Position numbers and translations under genes: made by a program
The notes under the pieces: generated by a model
The model's database searches: none
What the model saw: the letters and a program-made list of their open reading frames with translations, nothing else
What the model was told of the DNA's origin: nothing
Part shown: positions 31,085 to 39,917 of the stretch, piece by piece
Position numbering within the stretch: the stretch's first letter is position 1
How the letters are laid out: each line of letters starts with the position of its first letter
Assembly (NCBI GenBank): GCA_037975125.1
Contig: CM075851.1
Location: 75,953,349-76,017,348 of the forward strand
Direction: 5' to 3'
Origin: Latrodectus hesperus
Lineage: Eukaryota > Arthropoda > Arachnida > Araneae > Theridiidae
Length of the DNA stretch: 64,000 nt

Positions 31085-32385
31085 CAGAGGGTATTAACAC
31101 ATTTTTAGAACGATTTCGATTAAGAATTTTAAAAAAGTAAATGTTTTGAAATAGAAATTTTTGCCAACAACTTATTATTTGAAATGAGAAATATCGTCTG
31201 CTACTTTTAAATTTATTCTTCTTTCAAAATGTAGCATGTAAACAAGCTGTGGATTGAGGGATATGTTTTTGCGCTTTCCGAAGAGAAATATTCTTATTCC
31301 AGGATTCAAAAACGTTGTGAAATGCATGGCATTAAAATTTCTAAGTGCAAAATAAGCAACATTATTAATCGGACAGGTAAAAACCGTCAATCATAATTTC
31401 TACATGGAAAGAAGACTCCAAACGAATATCCGAAAAAAGTACGTACTGTTTCAAATGTTCCTAAAGTGAAATCGCTGGTAACAAGAGAAAATCCATCAAC
31501 ACAGAAATCAATTGCAAAGTCTTTAGATACATCTGTATCAACAATAAATAAAATAATAAATCAAGATTTACAACTTAAAAAAGCTACAAAATATAATGTT
31601 CACCAGCTTTTGCCGAGACATGTGGCTCAACGCAAAACATTTTGTAGAATCCTGTATGAAAACCATTTAGCAGGAGATAAATGGAAATACATTGTGACCC
31701 TTGATGAAGCATGGGTTTACCTAAATGACTGCAACAAAAAAGGTCTATTTACTATAGGAAACGAGGAGAAAAAATGTACAAACCTGGTTCCGTCAATGTA
31801 AAGAAAGTTTCAGTAAGGGGTTTATGATGGTCGCAGGTTTCTCCTACAATGGGAAATTAAAAATAAAAAGAGTAGAAAAGAATGTTAAAATCAACTCATC
31901 ATACTATCAGGAAAAGGTTTTACGTCCAATATTTACAGAAGAAATTCCACTTCTTTATCCCAAAGACTTTCAAAGAGTGAAACTTCATCAAGACAAAGCT
32001 ACAAGTCATACTTCGAAAACTATCACAGCATTCCTTGAAAAAATGAAGACTAATACAGGTATTGCATATATATCTTTTCAACATATTCCTGTGAAGTCCC
32101 CTGACGTTTCACCTATGGACTATTGTGCCTTTGGTTTGTTAAAAAGAGCTCTTTCTAAACGCTAACCCACCACGATGGATGGACTCTGGAAAGTAGTGGA
32201 AGAGGAATGGAAAGCAATACCTCTGGAAATTTTACGAAAAGCTCTTATATCATGGAAATCACGATGCAGACTTATAGCTCCATGAAATAAAGCTATCAGA
32301 TCGAACATTTAAAAAATAGTCTTTACATTTTAAACATTAATTAAACGGCCCCAAAGTCGTTCTAAAAATGTGTTAATACCCTCTG
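31085..32385 (+). mobile_element. Tc1/mariner element of the DD41D type
   Basis: A 1301-bp element flanked by TA on both sides (31083-31084, 32386-32387). The termini are perfect 29-bp inverted repeats (31085-31113 and 32357-32385) beginning CAGAGGGTATTAACAC. The length is full size for the superfamily, and a degraded transposase frame fills the interior. The element inserted at a TA in A+T-rich DNA. The intact TIRs could still be recognised by a transposase supplied in trans. Confidence 0.93.
31215..32285 (+). pseudogene. DD41D Tc1/mariner transposase, degraded
   Basis: The N-terminal helix-turn-helix region is readable (KLWIEGYVFALSEEKYSYSR, then KCKISNIINRTGK), followed by an in-frame TAA near 31396. 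The frame resumes through STQKSIAKSLDTSVSTINKI (second helix-turn-helix) to KYIVTLDEAWVYL, which carries the first catalytic Asp. Two frameshifts follow, one in an A-run near 31735 and one near 31818. The remaining frame (from about 31824) has LHQDKATSHTS (second Asp) and IPVKSPDVSPMDYCAFGLLK (third Asp). Forty-one residues separate them, all within one uninterrupted stretch. A TAA at 32163-32165 replaces a codon inside the C-terminal region (then TTMDGLWKVVEEEW...RCRLI), which ends at a TGA near 32285. Normal length is about 350 residues; this copy is non-functional. Confidence 0.88.
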
Positions 32386-32387
32386 TA

Positions 32388-34984
32388 TTTTCGATATTTG
32401 ATTTTACTGATATAAAAATAAAGTACATGAAATATAATGCAATTTGTAAACAATACTTAGAAAAATTAAGTAAAAAAGTTTTCATTGAAATTAAAATTTG
32501 AGAGAATTAACTATAACTTTTAGAAATAAGAAAAATAAATGAGATTCTTACATTAACTGAAAAATTTATTTATTTAAAAAAGTCATTCTGATGTTCTAGG
32601 AAAGATAAGTAATCATAGTCATATTTGTGGATTATAAAAAATTTGTGTAGTAAAAATTTTTGAAGGTGTTATAAATGAATAAAATTTCAAAGTCATGCTC
32701 ATAATTTATAAACATGTTTAAGTGTCAACCATTTTTAAATAATTTATATATAATCATATAATATTTATTTATTTACAAAAAATTATTATTGTATCATCTA
32801 ACACCAAGAAATTTAGGAATCAATAGAGTGATTAATGAATGATTGGAAATTTAATCAGATAATTTAATAATATTTAACTACATTGTGTAAAATAATTACC
32901 TTTTTAAAACATTCTTATTTAGAAATATTAAAACGTTTTTGAAATAGTAAAAAATCTTTTAAATTAAGAAATAGCTTAAGCTTAAAATTTTTCTTTAATG
33001 TGAAGTTGAATAATCAATCGTGGAAAACAAAAACCTAAATGAAGTAACAATACAAAAAATAGCTGTTTTTTTATAATTTCAGAATGTGCTAAAAATTAGA
33101 ATAAAGAATATGAAATGATATAAAAAGAAAATTCTTACCTACAATTATATTAAAATATTTACTAATTTATTATATTATAAATTTCGTGTAAGAAAACGTA
33201 TAAGGGAGTTAGAAAAATTAAAATCTTATTGCTACAAATAAATCTTTAAAAAAAACAGATAAATTTAATCAGTGTGTCAAAAATGTATTTCGTAAAAAGA
33301 AGGTAAAAGTCATTAATAGCCAAAAATGTATTTCTCTTTTGGAATCCTGAAGAATGAATTTTTATGAAAAGTTTGTTACTGATTAGGAACTTATCAGTTA
33401 CCAGTCATAGAATTTAATCACTGAAAAAGAAAACTAAAAACTTATTTTAAAAAAATATGAATAATTCTCAGCTTGATTAACTTCATGTTGCACAGAGATT
33501 AATTTTTTGTAGATTTGATTTATGCAATCAATCAATTATTTTCCTTTTAAGTAATTAATCATTCACAAAATGATTAAGAACTTCTTATGAATAATTAACG
33601 TACTCTTGTTTGAACATTAATTCGATCCACAACTTCTTAGAAACAGATGTAAATAAAAAAATTGATAGCTAAATATATCTGTTTTTTATAAAGTTATTAT
33701 GTATTTTAAGAGCATCAACAATTAAAAGTGTCGGTACTTGAAGCTAATAGTTAGTAAACAAATTTTTAACTATTTTCAGAAAACTGAAATAATCTCACCT
33801 TTTTAAGTGAAAGATAAAATACAAAATGATCAATGATATACGATCGGAGAAAGGCATTAATTTCGTCTCAAAAAAATAGGAAATTTGATACCAAGAAGTA
33901 GATTCAAGCAAGGAACATGACTTAAACACGTTAAAAACTTGTTTCTAATATATTTTCAGTGGTATGAGTTTTCGAAAATGAGGATGCCTCTCAACTAACT
34001 GTTGATATCATCATGTAATCATAGCATAACATTACTAACACTTTACTACATTCAAGAATTTTAACGCAGCAAAATTAAGCGTTATGAATTCATGAGAATT
34101 TTAAACTAAACCTGTAGCACGATAACCATGTCAGCCTATGCCTACAGTGGCAATATTTGTTTTCTTAATTGAGGACCCTGGGGTGCAAAACAAATGTCTC
34201 GCTTAAGTAGTCAACCTAACACGAAACACCCAGTGTTTACTTTTCAAGCATGCTTGATACTCAGTTTAACAATCCATTGAAGGGATGAAAGGCTGAACTG
34301 ACCATTGATATATTTAAATATATATATTACTGTCTTCATAAAAATATGATATCAAGTTTTATTTAATTTTCTGTTTAAATTTAAAACTTATTTAGCATAG
34401 ATAAGCTTGAGAGTGTACTTTTAATCCGAATTAATTCCATAGTAATGTCTCCCCTATTAGAACAAAGCTTATGTTAAAAAATGCCACTTTGAATAAATTT
34501 GAATTATAAATTATCTAGATTTGGTTTTGAATGACAAGGCTATTAACCACTGGTATAGTATGTAAGTATAGATAAGTATGAATATGTTTAGTGATCGTAT
34601 AGTTGGTCTTGAATAATAGTTTATCCATAATATTAATATTTATATTAACAGAAGAAAATTACTATGAAATATCGCAAGCCTTTATTAATTGTATTAAAAG
34701 CATTCATTTAAGAAAGTTAAACTCTATAAATAATTTAACTTTAATTAAAAATTAAAATTAATTTGAAATAAATCTTATTTCTTTACTTTATTTGTATTTC
34801 CGGCCTTACATAGGAAAGAAAGAAATTTCATTAGTTATATTACTTCAAACAAATTCTTGTTTACAATAAAGAAACATTTTACTCTGATTTTCGAGAACGA
34901 TTTACAACAAAAATAAAAATAACATGACATAAAAGTGTCATTTAAACTCACGAAACCAATCTTCCTGCTTTCAGTACCTTTTCG
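32388..34984. other. A+T-rich DNA, nothing firm recognised
   Basis: A short G+C-richer patch (34110-34300) has no frame or terminal repeats that I recognise. Confidence 0.5.
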
Positions 34985-35160
34985 TTTTGCTACTAAGAAA
35001 CGGTAAAGAATATAGTTAACAAGATTCACACCTACACTGAAGCAATTTAATGAGAAATTCTCCCCGTTTGACTGATAAAACGAAGAATTAAATTGAATTT
35101 CAGTGTCTTCACTCCATTCAAATGCAAAAGGTTCCAAACTCGTTTGTAAAATTGCTATCT
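34985..35160 (-). other. possible exon of unknown gene
   Basis: The minus strand is open from just after a TAG near 35160 and reads protein-like sequence (SLEPFAFEWSEDTEIQFN, GENFSLNCFSVGVNLVNYIL, then YRFLVAKRK) to an AAAG|GTACTG that could serve as a 5' splice site. The frame runs on to 34835, but the later part looks like translated non-coding DNA. There is no strong polypyrimidine tract at the upstream edge and I recognise no family, so this may be chance. Confidence 0.2.
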
Positions 35161-35522
35161 ATCCCTTTATTCAGAAATATCTTTTGGGATTTAATTCCAT
35201 TCTTATACATTAAAGGACAAAGTAAATCTAACCTGCTTAAACATGTGCAAAATTTTCTCACATTTAAATTTTATCCAATCTTTAGAGAGTTCTGTCTTTT
35301 ATTTGTAACTTCTTATAAATGAAAAACATGCTCCATAAATGCAATGCATAATATCCTGGAAAAGAGTCGGTTAGAATGTTAAATTTATTGCAATAAAATT
35401 GCCTTATTTGGTAACAAATTTTGTAAATTCTGAGAATAGTTCCAGGTGAATATTTTAAGGAAATTAAATGATATACTAATACAGTTTCATATTATCTAAA
35501 TATGTGAAAAATGTAACTTCGT

Positions 35523-36127
35523 GTCGTCCCGGGCTCCACGGGTTCGTGTCGATTGAGAGTTGAATAAAGCAACCACTTAATGAACACAAGACTTTTATTC
35601 GTAAAAATCTCACTAGATAAACGAAATTCCCGCTGTAACAATCACAATTATACAGCTACAATTCGTCGGATACAATAAGAAACAGCTTCTAATCACAGGT
35701 CTCAAATACCTCAGACAGAGAACAACTAGCAGTCACAACTAATCGTCTTCACTAACTGACTGTCTACACAAAACTAAACTCTTCCATGTCGGGCTGCGGT
35801 ATTTATACCTGACTTGGCGGAGAAATCTACCAATTTCGCCAAGGTTCTGGAAGCTTCTAGGCTATCTCGAAAAATATTGGTCCTAGAGCTTAGGTGATGG
35901 ATGTTTCCAGAAGTATCGATTTCTCGCCAAGTCGCCAAAAATCTCGCCAACCGTCGCCAAGTCGCCAAGAATCTCGCCAACTGTCGCCAAGTCGCCAAAT
36001 CATTAGGAAATCCGCTTTTAAACTACAACACGTCTAAATACCGCAATTTTTGCCCAAAATGTGAGAATTTCTGATCTGTCTGAGATATTTTAAGACAAAT
36101 ATAATCATTATTTACAAATTTGTAACA
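35523..36127 (-). repeat. 3' LTR of the gypsy element
   Basis: Same as the 5' LTR over the first 595 bases read. The transcript-side poly(A) signal AATAAA is at 35598-35593 and the TATA box at 35807-35800. The final 10 bases differ: the 5' LTR ends TCGGTACAAC, this copy CCGGGACGAC, followed by ACGAAG. The small Trp/Arg/Leu-rich frame across the TGGCGA repeats (35774-35998, and its twin in the 5' LTR) is a repeat artefact. Confidence 0.93.
35930..36000 (-). repeat. 30-bp tandem repeats in LTR U3 region
   Basis: On the plus strand, tctcgccaa followed by gtcgccaagtcgccaa recurs about 2.7 times with a 30-base period, giving many copies of TGGCGA on the transcribed strand, upstream of the TATA box. 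The same block is present in the 5' LTR (41618-41688). The position suits an enhancer array. Confidence 0.85.
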
Positions 36128-36140
36128 TTGCCCCCCTCTC
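36128..36140 (-). promoter_or_regulatory. polypurine tract
   Basis: The minus strand reads GAGAGGGGGGCAA immediately before the TGTTAC start of the 3' LTR. Position and composition fit the RNase H-resistant primer for plus-strand DNA synthesis. Confidence 0.9.
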
Positions 36141-36312
36141 AAGGACTGCACGTCCCGGGCAGTACAATCCCCTGATAGGAGGCTAAATTTAATATAAAAG
36201 AATTTACATTTCAAGAGGATACAGAGCACATTACATACACTAAAAATACAAGAAAATAGAAAAGATTAAAATTATCTATACTATTTACAAACAGACCATG
36301 GTCTACTGATTT

Positions 36313-37593
36313 TTACTCTACATTACGATAAGGAGCTAATCTATCATAATGTACTACCTTTGGTTTTGAAGCAGATGATTTTCTTATACGAACCACGACG
36401 TCGTTCAGTCTTTTTAGGACTGTGTAGGGACCTTCCCAGTTGGCTTGCAACTTTGGAGAAAGTCCTTTACGTCGAATCGGGTTCCACAACCAAACTTTGT
36501 CACCTTCTTGGAATTCATGTCCCGTCGCTCTTGTGTCATACCTTGTCTTCATTCTTTCGGTCGTCAGGTTGATTCGGTCTCGAGCGAAGTTATGGACATC
36601 TTCAAGACGTGCCTGAAGGTCTCGAAGGTATTCCTCTGGCGATGAAGATGTATCCGGTGGACGACCAAACTGAAGATCACAAGGGAGACGAAGTTCGCGA
36701 CCAAAGAGCATCTGTGAAGGAGTATATCCGGTAGTCTCATGGACAGCACTGCGATATGCAAGCAGAAACAGCGGTAGCTTCAAATCCCAATCTTGTTGAT
36801 TTCTGGAAACCATAAGGGAGAGGTTATTCAAGATGGTTCTGTTAAACCTCTCTACCATGCCATCCGATTGTGGGTGTAGTGGTGTGGTCTGCGTCTTGTC
36901 TATTCCGAGAATTTGACACATTCCTTTAAACACAACAGAGGTGAAATTTGTCCCTTGATCAGAATGAATTTGTAAGGGTGTGCCGAATCTGGAAACCCAT
37001 TGTTGCACTAGAACCTCGGCTACTGTAGTCGCCTCTTGATCGGGGATTGCAAACGCTTCAGGCCACTTAGTAAAGTAGTCCATGACAACTAGTATGTATT
37101 TGTTGCCATTTGAGGATCGTGGTAAAGGACCCAAAATGTCCAATGCTATCCTCTCAAAAGGTGCTCCTACGTTGTACCGCTGCAACCTTCCTCGGCTACG
37201 TTTCTTCGGTCCTTTACGTGCCGCACAGTCATCACAAGATTGGCACCATTTCTCTACATCTTGTCTCGTTTTGCTCCAATAGAAGCGTTCTCGAACTTTC
37301 TGTAGAGTTTTCATTACTCCGAAGTGGCCTCCAGTTGAGCTACTGTGCAATTCTTTCAAAACATCTGAAATTCTTGATTTTGGAAGAACAAGCTGCCATT
37401 TAAAATTACGTCCATCATCGGACTCCCATTTCCTGTATAAGACACCATTTCTTATATGGAGTGAGTCCCAAAGAGCCCAATATTGCTTAGTAGCAGGACT
37501 GTAGGTGGAGATATCCTGCCAACTTGGTCTCATACTAGAAGATTCTTTCAATTCAAGAATTGGATTTATATCTGGGTCTTCTTTTTGGGCTTC
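36313..37593 (-). CDS. integrase of the gypsy element (separate frame)
   Basis: This frame is open from just after a TAG (37596-37594) and is -1 relative to the preceding RT/RNase H frame, so it would normally be the C-terminal part of Pol. Domains in order: the HHCC zinc-binding domain (LHSSSTGGHFG ... WCQSCDDCAARKG); the catalytic core with ALDILGPLP (first Asp), HSDQGTNFTS (second Asp) and MVERFNRTI (Glu), 35 residues between the latter two, hence D,D35E; and a GPY/F-type C-terminal module (NWEGPYTVLKRLNDVVVRI), ending PYRNVE. No chromodomain follows. Catalytic residues are all present. The frame break sits in or near CCCAAAAA (37589-37582): a one-base loss, an assembly error or a non-standard shift are all possible. 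Confidence 0.95.
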   Translation of the reverse strand, partial: EAQKEDPDINPILELKESSSMRPSWQDISTYSPATKQYWALWDSLHIRNGVLYRKWESDDGRNFKWQLVLPKSRISDVLKELHSSSTGGHFGVMKTLQKVRERFYWSKTRQDVEKWCQSCDDCAARKGPKKRSRGRLQRYNVGAPFERIALDILGPLPRSSNGNKYILVVMDYFTKWPEAFAIPDQEATTVAEVLVQQWVSRFGTPLQIHSDQGTNFTSVVFKGMCQILGIDKTQTTPLHPQSDGMVERFNRTILNNLSLMVSRNQQDWDLKLPLFLLAYRSAVHETTGYTPSQMLFGRELRLPCDLQFGRPPDTSSSPEEYLRDLQARLEDVHNFARDRINLTTERMKTRYDTRATGHEFQEGDKVWLWNPIRRKGLSPKLQANWEGPYTVLKRLNDVVVRIRKSSASKPKVVHYDRLAPYRNVE

Positions 37594-39917
37594 CTAAGTC
37601 CTTCATCACTCCATGGGTCTGGTTTTGATGGAGATGAAACAGTAACTTGGCGTACCGAAGTATTTATCAGCTGATAGTTCTTCTCTACTCTAGAACAGTA
37701 TCGGCAGCTTTCATTACACGGCTTCCTTGATAGTGCATCAGCATTTCCATGAAGAGTTCCTTTGCGATGACGTATTTCAAAGTCAAACTCCTGGAGTCGT
37801 TGAATCCATCTGGCTACCTGTCCTTCTGGATTTTTAAAATTTAAAAGCCAGGTTAAGGATGCGTGATCGGTCCGGAGCAAGAACTTTCTTCCATAGAGAT
37901 AATGGTGGAAATGTTCTATGGCTTTGACGATTGCCAGCAATTCCTTCCTGGTTGTACAATAATTCCGCTCTGGTTTCGAAAGACATTTACTCCAATAAGC
38001 AATGACACATTCTTTACCATCAATTTCCTGCGACAAAACAGCTCCGATATTTTCGTTGCTGGCATCCGTATCTAAAATGAATATTTTTCCGGGCTGGGGA
38101 TATGCAAGAACGGGCGAAGATGTCAACGCCTCCTTCAGTTGTTTAAAAGCTTTCTCACATTCATCTGTCCATAGAAATCTCTGTTTAACTTCTGTCAACT
38201 TGTGAAGAGGTCTGGCAATACTTGAAAAACCCTTAACAAATTTCCTGTAATATGTGCATAGTCCAAGAAAACTTCTTAATTGGTGGACATCTTTTGGACG
38301 ACTCCAGTCCTTAACTGCGGAGATCTTTTCAGGATCTGTTCTAACACCTTCAGCAGAGATAATGTGTCCCAGATAGCTTACTTCACGTCGGAATAAATTA
38401 CATTTGCAAGGATTCAGCTTCAGGTTGGCCATTTTTAATTTTTCCAGCACCTTTCGGATGTTTCTTAAATGGTCTTCGAATGTGCGCCCAACAATAATGA
38501 TATCGTCCAAATATACCAAACAAGCTTCGTAGGAAAGTCCTCGTAATACTGTCTCCATCAGGCGCTCAAACGTTGCAGGTGCATTGCAAAGCCCGAATGG
38601 CATAACCTTGAACTGCCAAAGTCCTTGTCCTGTGGTGAATGCAGTCTTTTCTCGATCCTCAGGATGTATCTCTACTTGCCAATAACCACTCTTGAGATCC
38701 AAAGTCGAAAACCATTGTTTTCCGGATAAAGCATCAAGTGTATCGTCAATCCTAGGAAGAGGGTAACTATCTTTTTTAGTGATGTTGTTTAACCGACGAT
38801 AGTCAACGCAGAATCGGGTAGAACCATCTTTCTTCCGAACTAAAACAATAGGCGAAGCCCAAGGACTCTCTGATGGCTCAATAATGTCATTCTGCTGCAT
38901 TTCCCTCAGAAGATTGTCCACCTCTTCCTGCTTAGCGAATGGCAATCTTCTAGGATGTTGTTTAATGGGTGGATGATTTCCTGTATTGATTCGGTGCTGC
39001 GTCAATTTGGTTCGCCCAACATCATCTGATTTCTTGGAAAAGAGATCTCCGAATTCTAATAATAAATTTCTTGCAGCATTCCTCTGTTTATCATCTAACT
39101 CTGCTCTCTGTAGGAGTTCATTAATTAGAGTGTCAGGAGGCTCAGATAGTGTGACTTGACAATTTCGGTTAATACAGGTCACTGGAGTGCAAGTCGCTAG
39201 CACTTCTCCTTCTTTTATAAGTTTTACCTTATTACTTAGATTAGCAACTCTTACTGGGATTACATTTCGTGAAAGGTCGACGAGTGAAGAAGCCACTAGT
39301 ACTCCTTTAACGCTATTGTCGGAATCTGGATATTCAGTCAATCCATAATGAAAATTATTATCTTCTGAAAGAGCTCCGCAAACTATTGTCTCAGTTCTTG
39401 GTGGTAATGTTGTTTCACTCTTTGCAGTTATATGATGGACTGTTTTAATATCTGAATATTTCGTCTTAAAAATCGCTATGTCTTCAGAACATGAGTGTAG
39501 TTCATTATTTTTAAAATCTAACTTGAAATGGTTTTCTTTGAGAAAGTCCAATCCGAGAATAAATTCGTCATTTATATCAGCGACATATGCCATATGATGG
39601 TACACAGCATTACCAAATGCAATGTTTAGATTTACTTTTCCATGCACTTTAATCTTGTCACCTGTCACAGTTTGGAGGGTAATGCAGGGCGGCGTCCAGA
39701 TGAGTTTCTCACTAAGTTTGCGGGCCAAATCTGTCCTAATGATAGTTACGTTGGCTCCAGTGTCGATTATCATTCTACAGGGAACTTCGTTGACATGTCC
39801 CATAACGAAAAGTCCATTGTCACCGCCACTTACGGAAGAAATTTGAAACAATTTGAAATGGGGCTTCTGACTCTCTGGACATCTCCGCCCCGCGAGATGG
39901 CCACATATTAGTTTCCC
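37566..39917 (-). CDS. pol: Pol: protease, reverse transcriptase, RNase H (expressed by -1 shift)
   Basis: There is no suitable ATG at its start; the frame overlaps gag and is entered at the slippery site. From the TTG at 39851 taken as residue 1: an aspartic protease with DTGAN at about 30-34 and ILGLDF at 98-103 cleaves the polyprotein. Reverse transcriptase has KKDGSTRFCVDYRRLN, then STLDLKSGYWQ, FKVMPFGLCNAPATF and the catalytic YLDD at about 447-450. RNase H has ILDTDASNENIGAVL at about 592-606, TTRKELLAIV, LRTDHASLTWLL and GNADALSR, all expected residues. After RNase H a linker region ends in a TAA (37568-37566). Integrase lies in the -1 frame relative to this one. Protease, RT and RNase H motifs look intact. 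Confidence 0.95.
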   Translation of the reverse strand, partial: GKLICGHLAGRRCPESQKPHFKLFQISSVSGGDNGLFVMGHVNEVPCRMIIDTGANVTIIRTDLARKLSEKLIWTPPCITLQTVTGDKIKVHGKVNLNIAFGNAVYHHMAYVADINDEFILGLDFLKENHFKLDFKNNELHSCSEDIAIFKTKYSDIKTVHHITAKSETTLPPRTETIVCGALSEDNNFHYGLTEYPDSDNSVKGVLVASSLVDLSRNVIPVRVANLSNKVKLIKEGEVLATCTPVTCINRNCQVTLSEPPDTLINELLQRAELDDKQRNAARNLLLEFGDLFSKKSDDVGRTKLTQHRINTGNHPPIKQHPRRLPFAKQEEVDNLLREMQQNDIIEPSESPWASPIVLVRKKDGSTRFCVDYRRLNNITKKDSYPLPRIDDTLDALSGKQWFSTLDLKSGYWQVEIHPEDREKTAFTTGQGLWQFKVMPFGLCNAPATFERLMETVLRGLSYEACLVYLDDIIIVGRTFEDHLRNIRKVLEKLKMANLKLNPCKCNLFRREVSYLGHIISAEGVRTDPEKISAVKDWSRPKDVHQLRSFLGLCTYYRKFVKGFSSIARPLHKLTEVKQRFLWTDECEKAFKQLKEALTSSPVLAYPQPGKIFILDTDASNENIGAVLSQEIDGKECVIAYWSKCLSKPERNYCTTRKELLAIVKAIEHFHHYLYGRKFLLRTDHASLTWLLNFKNPEGQVARWIQRLQEFDFEIRHRKGTLHGNADALSRKPCNESCRYCSRVEKNYQLINTSVRQVTVSSPSKPDPWSDEGLRKPKKKTQI
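39860..39917 (-). promoter_or_regulatory. predicted -1 ribosomal frameshift signal (gag to pol)
   Basis: Slippery heptamer G GGA AAC (39917-39911), in the zero frame of gag and directly followed by its TAA stop, matches X XXY YYZ. After an 8-base spacer (TAATATGT) comes stem 1: GGCCATCTC (39902-39894) pairs with GAGATGTCC (39885-39877), eight pairs with one C-U mismatch. The loop GCGGGGCG contains GGGGC (39891-39887), which is complementary to GCCCC (39864-39860) twelve bases beyond the stem. The whole would fold as an H-type pseudoknot. The -1 frame entered here is open and leads without a stop into the protease. All components are read directly; function is inferred from well-known retroviral signals of the same design. 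Confidence 0.85.

Noticed and set aside
35465..35525. 'atatacta' left of the gypsy element resembling the right flank, as a possible target duplication
   Set aside because: It lies about 46 bases away from the LTR end, and the motif is common in A+T-rich DNA.
35774..35998. 74-codon Trp/Arg/Leu-rich frame (and its twin at 41462-41686)
   Set aside because: It lies in the LTR U3 tandem repeats; the pattern comes from the TGGCGA repeat.
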